A stretch of 52,183 nucleotides of DNA from Nocardia kruczakiae NBRC 101016 (GCF_001612965.1 NZ_BDBL01000052.1:1-52183), one strand, 5' to 3'. Positions 34,372 to 43,011 are shown, counted from the first letter of the stretch. The notes: generated from the sequence alone by a model not told the origin. Program-made: numbers and translations.

Positions 34372-34382
34372 CGGTAGAGCGC

Positions 34383-36227
34383 TCAATCCAGCTGCAGTTG
34401 CGGAGAATACAGCTCCAGCCAGTTGTGCAGATCGATGATGCGGTCCAGTCCGGCGCGCACCGCGCTGTCGATGCCTGCCGGGTCGAGCGCAACCGCCCGC
34501 TGCAGCCACTGCCGGTCGATGAGCTCGAACAGCCGTGGATCACTCTCGGCGAGAACGTGTTTCGCCTGCTGCTGCAGCACCGCCGCATAGCCCGGATCCT
34601 GCGTCGACGGGTATGGGCTCTTGACCCGCCGCACGACCGATTCCGGCAGCACATGCTCGGTCGCGTGCCGCAGCAGGCTCTTCTCCCGGCCGTCGAACGT
34701 CTTCAGCGACCACGGGGTGTTGTAGACGTATTCGACCAGGCGGTGGTCGCAGAACGGGACCCGCACTTCGAGGCCGACCGCCATCGACGCGCGGTCCTTG
34801 CGGTCGAGCAACGTGCGCACGAATCGGGTCAGGTGCAGGTGGCAGACGGTCCGCATCCGGTGTTCGACCTCGGATTCGCCGTCGAGGTGCTCGACCTCGG
34901 CCACCGCCGCGCTGTACTGGTCGGCGACGAACTCCTCGAGCCGCAGCCGTTCACGCAGGGCCGGGTTCAGGATCTGCCAGCGTGCGTCGCCGGTGAGGGC
35001 GCTGTTGAACGCGAGCCACGGAAAGTTGTCCTCCTTCAGCGCCACCTCGTCGTGGAACCAGCGATACCCGCCGAACACCTCGTCGGCGGACTCCCCCGAC
35101 AGCGCCACGGTCGACTGCTGCCGGATGGCCGCGAACAGCAGATACAGCGAAGTGTCCATATCGCCGAAACCGACGGGGATGTCGCGGGCGGTGACCACCG
35201 CGCGTCGCGCCGCCGCATCGGCCAGATCGGCCGGATTCAGCATCACGTCGCGATGGGCCGAGCGCACCAGCGCCGCCACCTCCCGCACGAACGGTGAATC
35301 CGGGGTGTCGCGCATCTCGTCGGGAACGAAGTTCTGCTCCTGGTTGGCGAAATCCACCGAGAACGTGCGCAACTGTTCGCCGTCGCGTGCGAGCCGTGCG
35401 GCGGCCAGTCCGGTGATCGCGCTCGAGTCCAGTCCGCCCGACAGCAGCACGCAGCGCGGCACATCGGAGATCAGCTGACGATCGACGATATCGGTCAGCA
35501 GCTCGCGTACGCGAGCTACGGTCCGCTCCTGACTGTCGGTGTGCTCGACGGCATGCAGCCGCCAATAGGTGCGCGTGTGAATTCCGTTGCGGTCCACCGT
35601 GACCAGCGTGCCGGGCAGCACCTCCGCCATGCCCTTCCACAGCGACCAGCCGGGCTGTTTGGTCATGGCGAACAGCTCGCGCAGGCCGTCGAGGTCGACC
35701 GTCTTCGCCGCGAGCGGGTTGGCGAGGATGGCCTTGGGCTCGGAGCCGAACAGCACGCCGTCGGGTGTCGGGTAGTAGTAGAACGGTTTGATTCCCATCC
35801 GGTCGCGCACCATGACCAGCTTCTGGTCGCGCTCGTCCCAGATCGCGAAGGCGTACATGCCGTTGAGACGGTCGACGACCGACTCACCCCACTGCAGGTA
35901 GCCGTGCAGGACCACTTCGGTGTCGCTGTCGGTGTCGAAGGTGTGCCCGAGAGCGCGCAGTTCGTCGCGCAGTTCCCGGAAGTTGTAGGCCTCACCCGAG
36001 TAGACCATCCCGACATCGCCCGCCGGGGTCGGCACGGTCATCGGCTGCGCGCCGCCGGGCAGATCGATGATGGCCAGTCGCCGGTGCCCCAGTGCCGCGT
36101 GTTCACGAACGAAGGTGCCTCGCCCGTCCGGCCCGCGACAGGCCATGGTTTCGGTCATCGCATCGATAACCCCCTGCTGCCGGGTGAGGTCGTCCGAGAA
36201 CGCCACCCAGCCCGCGATTCCGCACAT
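34383..36227 (-). CDS. asnB: asparagine synthase (glutamine-hydrolysing)
   Basis: 614 residues. The start must be ATG 36227, because processing exposes Cys2 (MCGIAGWVAF), the glutaminase nucleophile; the longer frame upstream is non-coding. Domain 1 (1-200) is class II amidotransferase: GRGTFVREHAALGHRRLAII, GMVYSGEAYNFRELRDELRA. Domain 2 (from about 240) is the ATP-pyrophosphatase synthetase: VLLSGGLDSSAITGLAAARL (P-loop SGGLDSS) and SGESADEVFGGYRWFH. It makes asparagine from aspartate, Gln and ATP; the same fold also amidates other acids, including envelope precursors. It lies upstream of cyp125 on the same strand but a terminator separates them. Confidence 0.94.
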   Translation of the reverse strand: MCGIAGWVAFSDDLTRQQGVIDAMTETMACRGPDGRGTFVREHAALGHRRLAIIDLPGGAQPMTVPTPAGDVGMVYSGEAYNFRELRDELRALGHTFDTDSDTEVVLHGYLQWGESVVDRLNGMYAFAIWDERDQKLVMVRDRMGIKPFYYYPTPDGVLFGSEPKAILANPLAAKTVDLDGLRELFAMTKQPGWSLWKGMAEVLPGTLVTVDRNGIHTRTYWRLHAVEHTDSQERTVARVRELLTDIVDRQLISDVPRCVLLSGGLDSSAITGLAAARLARDGEQLRTFSVDFANQEQNFVPDEMRDTPDSPFVREVAALVRSAHRDVMLNPADLADAAARRAVVTARDIPVGFGDMDTSLYLLFAAIRQQSTVALSGESADEVFGGYRWFHDEVALKEDNFPWLAFNSALTGDARWQILNPALRERLRLEEFVADQYSAAVAEVEHLDGESEVEHRMRTVCHLHLTRFVRTLLDRKDRASMAVGLEVRVPFCDHRLVEYVYNTPWSLKTFDGREKSLLRHATEHVLPESVVRRVKSPYPSTQDPGYAAVLQQQAKHVLAESDPRLFELIDRQWLQRAVALDPAGIDSAVRAGLDRIIDLHNWLELYSPQLQLD

Positions 36228-36522
36228 TCCGCCGCCTCTCAAAGTAGTTAGCTTAGTGAACGATGCGTAAAACCGTTGTAACACAAGGAGTCTCGCGTGC
36301 GCCACCACGCGCCCGACTTGTCCGAGCTTGTCCGAACTCGCCGCTTTCGCCCGAATAGTTCCGTTCGCCCGCGGCGAGCGAACGCCCGGAAATCACCGGT
36401 CACGCCAGACCGGAGTGCCCCGACCGAACGCGCCACCACCCCTATCGTCACTCCGCGCCTACTTCCGTAGCCGGCCGGGTTGCCCTCCAGCAGCCCGATC
36501 CCGGCGACACACTCGCGACGGT

Positions 36523-36600
36523 GCTGAACTTTTCGTGCAAACCTCCTCGAAAATGGCGGAAAACTCGCAACATCGGTGAGGTTTGCACGATTTGTTCAGC
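36523..36600. repeat. 78-bp inverted repeat with 23-base arms
   Basis: Arms 36523-36545 and 36578-36600 are complementary over 20 of 23 positions; the only mismatches are three adjacent bases, giving an internal loop between a 7-bp outer stem (GCTGAAC/GTTCAGC) and a 13-bp inner stem. A 32-base loop separates the arms. It lies between divergent genes, so it is not a terminator for either. Confidence 0.8.
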
Positions 36601-36727
36601 CCCACCGCCGGCGACAAACCAGCACTTCGTCACCCCTGACTGCTTCTGCGCACGCACCCGCGCGTGGGTTTCTCGTCCGAAAGTTTGATTCCGTCGCGGC
36701 CGCTGGCCGGTATCGTCGGAGGCGAAG

Positions 36728-36746
36728 TTAGGTAACCCATACTTGC
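36728..36746. promoter_or_regulatory. weak IdeR/DtxR-like iron box
   Basis: TTAGGTAACCCATACTTGC matches 11 of 19 positions of the IdeR consensus, including a perfect left TTAGGT. The position 30 bases before a heme oxygenase gene makes iron control plausible, but the right half is poor. Confidence 0.25.
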
Positions 36747-36775
36747 CGTCCTACGAAGCGAGGAAATCTCCGATC

Positions 36776-37456
36776 ATGCCGGACGCCACCTCTACCGAGC
36801 AGCCCGTGCCGTTCTCCGCGCAGATCCGCTCCGCCACCGCCGAACAGCACGAGCGCGCCGAGAATTCCACCTTCATGAGCGACATGCTGGGCGGCGCACT
36901 GGACGTCAGCGCGTTCTATCGCTACACCGGCCAGCTCTGGCACATCTATCAGGCGCTCGAGGCGCACTGGGACGCACTCGCCGCCAATCCGGTCGCCGGC
37001 CCGTTCATCCGGCCCGAACTCGCACGCCTTGCCCATCTCGAGGACGACCTGGCACATCTGGGCGGGCCGCAGTGGCGCGACGACATCACCGCCCTCCCCG
37101 CCACTGCCGAGTACGCCGCCCGGATCACCGAGTGTGCGCTGCACTGGCCCCCGGGGTACGTGGCCCACCACTACACCCGCTATCTGGGCGATCTGTCGGG
37201 CGGTCAGGTCATTCGCGGCACCGCGGCGAAGCTGTGGCAGCTGCCCAAGCGCGGCGACGGGGTGCGCTTCTACGTCTTCGACCAGATCGCGAATCCGGCC
37301 GCCTTCAAGCGCGGCTACCGCACCCTGCTCGACGAACTGGCCGTCGACGATCTGGAGAAGCAGCGGGTGCTCGGCGAGTGCCGGCACGCCTTCGATCTCA
37401 ACAGTGCCGTATTCGCCGATCTGGCAAGCGAATTCCCGGTCCGCCGCGAAGGCTGA
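36776..37456 (+). CDS. biliverdin-producing heme oxygenase
   Basis: 226 residues from ATG 36776 (GAGGA about 12 bases upstream); an upstream TTG is less likely. The proximal heme ligand is His25 in RSATAEQHERAENSTFM, and the distal helix is HHYTRYLGDLSGGQVIRGTA, with the conserved GDLSGGQ. It opens heme to biliverdin, CO and Fe2+, giving iron from host or self heme; HmuO of Corynebacterium is a relative. It is monocistronic. The TTAGGT element before it hints at iron repression. Confidence 0.94.
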   Translation: MPDATSTEQPVPFSAQIRSATAEQHERAENSTFMSDMLGGALDVSAFYRYTGQLWHIYQALEAHWDALAANPVAGPFIRPELARLAHLEDDLAHLGGPQWRDDITALPATAEYAARITECALHWPPGYVAHHYTRYLGDLSGGQVIRGTAAKLWQLPKRGDGVRFYVFDQIANPAAFKRGYRTLLDELAVDDLEKQRVLGECRHAFDLNSAVFADLASEFPVRREG

Positions 37457-37774
37457 ACCCACCCCAGGCGTTCTTGGACAGCCGACCGGAAGGTTGCCAT
37501 TCGATAGCCAGGTGCGTCTCCGAGTTACATCAAAATCGTTGTTACACATACCGATCGGCGCTCCCACGTGGTGACCAGTCCCACACCACCCGGGGGCGCC
37601 GTTTGGTTGCGGGCACAAGTCGCCGCCAGCTAAAGTTACTCACCAGTTAGGCACGCAGGGGTTCCTACAGCGCCCTCGATTCTGATAGAGGCCGCTTCGT
37701 TCAGTCCGCATCCACCGACGCATGTCGGACGAACAACGTTGTGCGACAACATGTTCGACATGCAAGGAGGGGTA
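37457..37774. other. 318-base gap before the acyl-CoA reductase gene
   Basis: No coding content is seen. The last 55 bases hold a bulged hairpin (37720-37763) next to a strong ribosome site; the rest shows no clear repeat or RNA motif. Confidence 0.5.
37720..37763 (+). promoter_or_regulatory. bulged hairpin next to the reductase ribosome site
   Basis: GCATGTCG(GACG)AACA pairs with TGTTCGACATGC (12 bp with a 4-base bulge); the loop carries the 10-bp palindrome ACAACGTTGT. The stem ends one base before the AAGGAGG ribosome site at 37764-37770, so it may influence translation or be a DNA site for a dimeric regulator. Confidence 0.35.
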
Positions 37775-39790
37775 ATGGCTACCTATATCGTGACCGGTGG
37801 GACGGGTTTTCTGGGACGGCGCGTGGTGGAAGGACTCCTCTCCGCCGATACCGACGCCGTGGTGCACGTGCTCGTCCGTGAGGCGTCGGCGGCCAAACTG
37901 GCTGAGCTCGCGGCCCGATGGAATGCCACCGACCGAGTGTTTCCGCTGGTCGGGGACCTGACGGCCGAGGGCCTGGGGCTGGCGGACGAACCGCCGGCCG
38001 CGCAGCACGTGGTACATCTGGGCGCGGTCTACGACATGACCGCCGATGAGGAATCCGCCTATGCGGCGAATGTGAACGGCACCCGCGCGGTGATCGCACT
38101 CGCCACAGAACTGGGTGCGATGCTCCACCACGTCTCGTCGGTGGCGGTGGCCGGTGACCATCACGGAAAATTCTTCGAAGACGATTTCGATCTCGGCCAG
38201 AACCTCGAATCTCCTTATCATCGAACGAAATTCGCGGCCGAGCGCCTGGTTCGCGAGAGCACGGGACTGCGCTGGCGGGTCTATCGCCCGGCGATCGTGG
38301 TCGGCGATTCGCGCACCGGTGAGATGGACAAGATCGACGGTCCGTACTACTTCTTCCCCGCCATCGCGCGGCTGGCCGCACTGCCGGGCGGGCTGCCGCT
38401 GCCGCTGCCGGATCTGGGCGCCACCAATATCGTCCCGGTCGACTACGTCGCCCAGGCGATGGTCGAACTGATCGGCCGCCCGGGTCTGAACAAGCGCACC
38501 TTCCACCTGGTCAATCCGCGTCCGCAGCCGTTCACCGAGATCTACAGCGCGCTCTCGCGGGCCGCCGGCGCACCCGGTGGCGTGGGCCCGGTTCCGGGCA
38601 GTCACACCGCACTGGCGACGTTGAACCGCCTGCCCGGTGTCACCGCGGCCCGTGATTTCCTGTTGAGCCAGTTCGGCATTCCCGCCGAGGTCGCCCCGCA
38701 CACGTCGTTCGCGTCGGAATTCGTCTCCGATTCCACCCGGGCGTTGCTGCGCCGCACCGACCTCGAGGTCCCCGCCTTCGACACCTACGCCGAGAATCTG
38801 TGGCGGTACTGGCGCGCACATCTGGATCCCGACCGGGCACGCCGGCACGGCGGCGGCGACCGGCTGCGCGACCGGATCGTGCTCATCACCGGCGCCTCCT
38901 CCGGTATCGGCCTGGCGACCGCGCACGCGGTGGCGCGCCGCGGTGCGACGGTGCTGATGGTCGCGCGCGGGATCGACGAACTCGAGGCAGCGGCCGCCCA
39001 GGTGCGCGAGCAGGGCGGCGACGCCTACAGCTATTCGTGCGACATCACCGACGAGAAGGCGGTCGAGCTGCTGGTCAAGCAGGTGCTCGCCGACCATCAC
39101 CACGTCGACTACGTGGTGAACAACGCCGGCCGTTCCATCCGTCGCTCCGTGCTGAACTCCACCGATCGCATGCACGATTTCGAGCGGACGATGGCCGTCA
39201 ACTACTTCGGCGCGGTGCGGCTGATCCTGGCCCTGCTGCCGGCCATGCGGGAACGCCGCTTCGGCCACGTCGTCAACATCTCCTCGATCGCGGTGCAGAC
39301 CAAACAGCCGCGTTTCGCCGCCTACGTGGCGAGCAAATCGGCGCTGGACACCTTCAGCGAGATCGCGGCGGTCGAGAACGCCGACGCCGGCATCACCTTC
39401 ACCTCGGTGCGGATGCCGCTGGTGCGCACCCCGATGATCGCGCCGACCGAGATGTACCGATCACTGCCGGTGCACAGCCCCGAACAGGCGGCGGCGATCG
39501 TGGTGCGCGCCCTCGAGGAGCGGCCCGCGCGCATCGACACACCGATCGGCACCTTCGCCCAGGTCGTCGACACGGTGATGCCCTCGGTGAAGAAGGCCAT
39601 TCTGCACCAGGGCTTCCGGCGGACCGGCGAATCCGCAGCGGCCCGGCACGGCCGCACCGCATCGAGGGATACGGCCGAGACCGGCGGCCGCAGCCCGCTG
39701 CTGGCGCTCGCACCGGTGGTGCAGCCGCTGATGGGATTGCCCACCCCCGCGGCTCGGATCATCAACCGGTTGCCCGGCCTGCACTGGTGA
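37775..39790 (+). CDS. two-domain fatty acyl-CoA reductase (AcrA1/FcrA-like)
   Basis: 671 residues from ATG 37775, which follows AAGGAGG at ideal distance. The N-terminal extended SDR domain (about 1-360) opens MATYIVTGGTGFLGRRVVEG and has YHRTKFAAERL as its YxxxK. The C-terminal classical SDR (about 365-620) has RIVLITGASSGIGLATAHAV, NNAGRSIRR and YVASKSALDTF. This tandem SDR layout and length are those of mycobacterial acyl-CoA reductases (Rv3391 acrA1) and FcrA, which reduce fatty acyl-CoA to aldehyde and alcohol. The WS/DGAT gene 0.8 kb downstream could esterify that alcohol to wax. Confidence 0.88.
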   Translation: MATYIVTGGTGFLGRRVVEGLLSADTDAVVHVLVREASAAKLAELAARWNATDRVFPLVGDLTAEGLGLADEPPAAQHVVHLGAVYDMTADEESAYAANVNGTRAVIALATELGAMLHHVSSVAVAGDHHGKFFEDDFDLGQNLESPYHRTKFAAERLVRESTGLRWRVYRPAIVVGDSRTGEMDKIDGPYYFFPAIARLAALPGGLPLPLPDLGATNIVPVDYVAQAMVELIGRPGLNKRTFHLVNPRPQPFTEIYSALSRAAGAPGGVGPVPGSHTALATLNRLPGVTAARDFLLSQFGIPAEVAPHTSFASEFVSDSTRALLRRTDLEVPAFDTYAENLWRYWRAHLDPDRARRHGGGDRLRDRIVLITGASSGIGLATAHAVARRGATVLMVARGIDELEAAAAQVREQGGDAYSYSCDITDEKAVELLVKQVLADHHHVDYVVNNAGRSIRRSVLNSTDRMHDFERTMAVNYFGAVRLILALLPAMRERRFGHVVNISSIAVQTKQPRFAAYVASKSALDTFSEIAAVENADAGITFTSVRMPLVRTPMIAPTEMYRSLPVHSPEQAAAIVVRALEERPARIDTPIGTFAQVVDTVMPSVKKAILHQGFRRTGESAAARHGRTASRDTAETGGRSPLLALAPVVQPLMGLPTPAARIINRLPGLHW

Positions 39791-39798
39791 ATCCGCAC

Positions 39799-39827
39799 CT
39801 ACCACCGGACCCGGTGTCCGGTGGTAG
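39799..39827 (+). terminator. terminator of the acyl-CoA reductase gene
   Basis: Perfect 12-bp stem (CTACCACCGGAC and its complement) with a 5-base loop, followed by GTTT. It lies 8 bases after the reductase stop and only 9 bases before the next start. Confidence 0.75.
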
Positions 39828-39836
39828 GTTTCGCCG

Positions 39837-40553
39837 GTGATACGCAGGCTTCTGCTCGGCGGCGCGCTCGTCGTCGTCCTCGCGGCCGTGCTGTCGATCG
39901 GCACCTACGTCCTGATGAATTCGCGGACCTTCCAGGTCGCCGGCCGCCTGGTCCACCGCGTCGACACGGCCGGAAAGGTCGTCGCGCTGACCATCGACGA
40001 CGGCCCCACCGACCGCACCCCGGCGATCCTGGAAACACTTGCCGCCGAACACATTCCGGCCACCTTCTATCTCGTCGGCCGCGACCTGGCCGCCCATCGC
40101 GACTACGGTGCGCAGATCGCGGCGGCTGGACACGAGCTCGGTAATCACAGCTACACCCATCGACGGCTCGTGTTCGTCACTCCCGCCACGGTCCGCGACG
40201 AGGTCGAGCGCACCGATGCCGAAATCGAGCGCACCGGGTACCACGGCCCGGTGACCTTCCGCCCGCCCCACGGCAAGAAGCTGGTCGCGCTGCCCTGGTA
40301 TCTGTCCCGCCACGATCGCACGACCGTGATGTGGGATGTCGAATCCGATTCCACGGGTGGCGCGAGCACCGATGCCATAGTCTCGGACACGGTGAACCGC
40401 GCCCGGCCGGGATCGATAATCTTGTTGCATGCGATGTACCAACCGGCCGCAGCGGCGGCGATTCCGCGCATCGTCGCGGAACTCCGTTCGCGCGGTTACG
40501 GTTTCGTGACCGTCTCGCAACTGATCGCTGGCACGAAACCCACCGGAATGTGA
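39837..40553 (+). CDS. polysaccharide deacetylase (NodB homology) family protein
   Basis: 238 residues from GTG 39837 (VIRRLLLGGALVVVLAAVLS), giving an N-terminal signal-anchor helix; no ribosome site is possible because the hairpin sits there. The NodB domain has all metal and catalytic motifs: LTIDDGP (residues 51-57, Asp pair), GNHSYTH (His104 and His108), FRPPHGK and ILLHAM. It would remove acetyl groups from cell-wall glycans (peptidoglycan N-acetylglucosamine or a surface polysaccharide) outside the membrane. It lies between the reductase and wax ester synthase genes but has no evident role in wax synthesis. Confidence 0.88.
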   Translation: MIRRLLLGGALVVVLAAVLSIGTYVLMNSRTFQVAGRLVHRVDTAGKVVALTIDDGPTDRTPAILETLAAEHIPATFYLVGRDLAAHRDYGAQIAAAGHELGNHSYTHRRLVFVTPATVRDEVERTDAEIERTGYHGPVTFRPPHGKKLVALPWYLSRHDRTTVMWDVESDSTGGASTDAIVSDTVNRARPGSIILLHAMYQPAAAAAIPRIVAELRSRGYGFVTVSQLIAGTKPTGM

Positions 40554-40582
40554 CCGAACTCCCCGGCTGTTTCGCCCAAAAC

Positions 40583-40596
40583 TAGAACGTGTTCTA
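40583..40596. promoter_or_regulatory. KstR-type operator before the WS/DGAT gene
   Basis: TAGAACGTGTTCTA is a perfect palindrome and matches TNNAACNNGTTNNA fully. It ends 13 bases before the ATG at 40610, placing it over the promoter or start of transcription. Confidence 0.7.
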
Positions 40597-40609
40597 ATAG
40601 TCTATAGGT

Positions 40610-42010
40610 ATGGAGCGATTGACCGGGCTGGATGCCAGCTTTCTGTACCTGGAGACCGACACCCAACTGCTGCACGTGTGCGCGCTGCTGATTCTCGACC
40701 CGCCCGCCGACGGGACGGACTACGAATTCACCGCATTGAAGGAGGAACTGGGGCGCCGCCTGCACCTGGTGCCCTCCATGCGCCGCCGCGTCCATCGGGT
40801 CCCGTTCGACCTCGACCACCCGGTCTGGGTCACCGACACCGGCTTCGACCTCGACCGGCATATGCACCGCCTCGGCCTGCCTTCCCCCGGCGGACCGAAG
40901 GAACTCGCCGAACTGGTCGGCGATCTCGCCGGACAGCCCATGGATCGCACCCGGCCGCTGTGGGAGATGTGGGTGATCGAGGGCTTGGCCGACGGCAAGG
41001 TCGCCGTCGTCTCGAAATACCATCACGCCGCCGTCGACGGGGTCACCGGCGCCGACATGATGGCGTATCTGTGCGATGCCGAACCGGGCGTGCGCTATCC
41101 CGATCCGCCGGCCGAAGTCCACGACAAGTCGAACGAGCCCAACGATCTCGCCCTCGCCGCCGAGGGGCTGATCCGCATGCCGGTGAAACTCGGCGTGGTC
41201 GGCATGGTCCCGAAAACACTGGGCAAGCTGGGCGGGATGGTGCAGCGCCGCCGCGCCGACAAACAGGGCATGGCCCTGCCGTTCACCGCGCCGCGCACGC
41301 CGTTCAACCGCACCATCACCCGCCATCGCAGCGTCGCCTTCACCACCGCGCCGCTCGCCGATATCAAGGAGATTCGGGCGGCGTTCGGTGTGAAGATCAA
41401 CGACGTGGTCCTCACCGTCATCGCGGGGGCGCTTCGGCAATATCTGAGCGAACACGACGAACTGCCGGAGACCTCGCTGATCGCCTCGGTGCCCGTCTCC
41501 ACCCACGAGACCTCACGGCACGAACGCGGCGTCAACAAGGTGTCGACCCTGTTCGCCCAGCTCTACACCGACGTCGACGATCCGGTGGAGCGGCTGCGGC
41601 TGATTGCGCAGGCCAACGTCGGCGCGAAGGAGGAACACGAGGTGCTGGGCGCGGACTTCCTGCAGGACTGGGCCGAATACGCCCCGCCGAACACATTCCG
41701 GATCGCGGTGCGCGCCTATTCGTCGTTCAAACTCGCCGAACGCCATCCGGTGGTGCACAACCTGGTGATCTCCAATGTGCCCGGACCGCAGCAGCCGCTG
41801 TATTTCCTCGGCCACCGCATCGACTCGTTGTTCCCGTTCGGCCCGGTGTTCCACGGCGCCGGCCTCAACGTCACGGTGCTGTCGGCCAACGGCGACCTCG
41901 ATTTCGGCTTCATCGCCTGTCGTGAGCTCGTCCCCGATCCGGACCGGATGGCCGAGGCCGTGCACGACAGCATCTGCGCGCTCCAGAAGGCGGCAAACGC
42001 GCAGCGCTGA
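40610..42010 (+). CDS. WS/DGAT wax ester synthase / diacylglycerol acyltransferase
   Basis: 466 residues, MERLTGLDASFLYLETDTQL start, the family N-terminus. The catalytic HHxxxDG is at residues 138-144 (HHAAVDG), followed by the second motif ND at KINDVVLTVIAGALRQYL and NLVISNVPGPQQPLYFLGHR near the C-terminus. It transfers an acyl group from acyl-CoA to a fatty alcohol or diacylglycerol, storing wax esters or triacylglycerol, probably on lipid bodies. ATG 40610 has only AGG upstream; translation may be leaderless. The perfect KstR-type palindrome before it suggests induction on sterols. Confidence 0.94.
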   Translation: MERLTGLDASFLYLETDTQLLHVCALLILDPPADGTDYEFTALKEELGRRLHLVPSMRRRVHRVPFDLDHPVWVTDTGFDLDRHMHRLGLPSPGGPKELAELVGDLAGQPMDRTRPLWEMWVIEGLADGKVAVVSKYHHAAVDGVTGADMMAYLCDAEPGVRYPDPPAEVHDKSNEPNDLALAAEGLIRMPVKLGVVGMVPKTLGKLGGMVQRRRADKQGMALPFTAPRTPFNRTITRHRSVAFTTAPLADIKEIRAAFGVKINDVVLTVIAGALRQYLSEHDELPETSLIASVPVSTHETSRHERGVNKVSTLFAQLYTDVDDPVERLRLIAQANVGAKEEHEVLGADFLQDWAEYAPPNTFRIAVRAYSSFKLAERHPVVHNLVISNVPGPQQPLYFLGHRIDSLFPFGPVFHGAGLNVTVLSANGDLDFGFIACRELVPDPDRMAEAVHDSICALQKAANAQR

Positions 42011-42015
42011 GCGCG

Positions 42016-42966
42016 TCAGCTCGCCCGCCGAGCGGCCACCGCCGCGCAGGCCTCGAGGAGTACAGGGACAAAGGCGTCCGCCTCGAGTACACAGGCCGCA
42101 TGTCCGGCCGGTACGAGGAAAATCTCCGCTCCGGCAATCATTTTCGCCATTTCCAGCTGCCGGTAGACCGGCAGCGCGTGGTCGTGTGTCGTGATCACCA
42201 CGCCCGTGGGCACATCCAGGCTCGACAGCCACGGCGAGGAATCGAAGCGCCCCAGTTCGGCGATCGCCTGAGTCATCGCCCACCCGCTGGTGGTGCGCAG
42301 CTCGGCCAGCGCCCACCGATCCATTCGCCCTGTCTCCCAGGATATTTCGGGCATATGCGGCAGTTTGTTCGCCGCCTGCGCCACACGGCGACCGGCCGTC
42401 TCGGTCATCACCCCGGCCACCAGCGCCATACCGCCGTGGAACAGCCGCTCACGCCACTTCTCCCGGAATCGGTAGGTCGTCGCGCACAACACCAGGCCGC
42501 CGACGAGGTCCGGCCGCCGGTGCGCCACCGATTGGGCGACGATACCGCCCATGGAGTACCCGGCCAGGATCGGCCGTTCCACGCCGGTCACCTCCGCCAC
42601 CGCGACGACGTCGTCGGCGAGATCGTTCAGATCGAAACGCGGCGAACGGATTCCGTGCCCATGCCAGCGCTGGTCGAACAGCACCACCCGATAGTGTTCG
42701 GACAACTCCGCCAGAGCCGGGAACCAGTTCAACATCGCGGTGGTCACCAGGCCGTGCAACAGGATCACCGCCGGCGCGCCCTCGGGCCCGGGAATATCGA
42801 CCAGATAGGTCCGCCCGCGCCCGGGCAGATCCACCATCCGGCCCGCCGGCACCGAGTTCGTGCGCGATACGCGCGTACCGAATCGCCCGCCGGCCGCTCC
42901 GCGACCATTGCCCGCCGTCTGCCGCTCTGCCGCCATCGCATCCTCCCGCATCGCCGGCCCGGTCAT
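42016..42966 (-). CDS. alpha/beta hydrolase
   Basis: A 316-residue alpha/beta hydrolase, convergent with WS/DGAT (5-base gap). The nucleophile Ser138 is in the elbow GYSMGG; the oxyanion region is ILLHGLVTTAMLNWFP; the Asp is in TTHDHALPVY and the His in VPAGHAACVLEADAF. Start choice is unclear: ATG 42966 is 5 bases from the KstR-type box, while ATG 42951 or 42936 leave room for a leader. Substrate is unknown; esterase, lipase or C-C hydrolase of sterol side products are possible. The operator before it links it to the cyp125/WS-DGAT set. Confidence 0.85.
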   Translation of the reverse strand: MTGPAMREDAMAAERQTAGNGRGAAGGRFGTRVSRTNSVPAGRMVDLPGRGRTYLVDIPGPEGAPAVILLHGLVTTAMLNWFPALAELSEHYRVVLFDQRWHGHGIRSPRFDLNDLADDVVAVAEVTGVERPILAGYSMGGIVAQSVAHRRPDLVGGLVLCATTYRFREKWRERLFHGGMALVAGVMTETAGRRVAQAANKLPHMPEISWETGRMDRWALAELRTTSGWAMTQAIAELGRFDSSPWLSSLDVPTGVVITTHDHALPVYRQLEMAKMIAGAEIFLVPAGHAACVLEADAFVPVLLEACAAVAARRAS

Positions 42967-42970
42967 GAAT

Positions 42971-42984
42971 TAGAACACGTTCCA
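42971..42984. promoter_or_regulatory. KstR-type operator before the hydrolase gene
   Basis: TAGAACACGTTCCA matches TNNAACNNGTTNNA at all fixed positions. It lies 5 bases upstream of ATG 42966 on the minus strand. Confidence 0.65.
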
Positions 42985-43011
42985 ATTCGATGGTACCGGG
43001 TGCCGATGCGG

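Larger units (their letters stand above)
36228..36775. other. 548-base divergent intergenic region asnB / heme oxygenase
   Basis: No gene is seen. It holds the asnB leader, a large inverted repeat at 36523-36600, and, 30 bases before the heme oxygenase start, a sequence beginning TTAGGT that weakly resembles an iron-regulator (IdeR/DtxR) box. Confidence 0.6.

Noticed and set aside
37640..39268. 542-codon frame antisense to the acyl-CoA reductase
   Set aside because: No motifs, and it covers both SDR active sites of a convincing gene.
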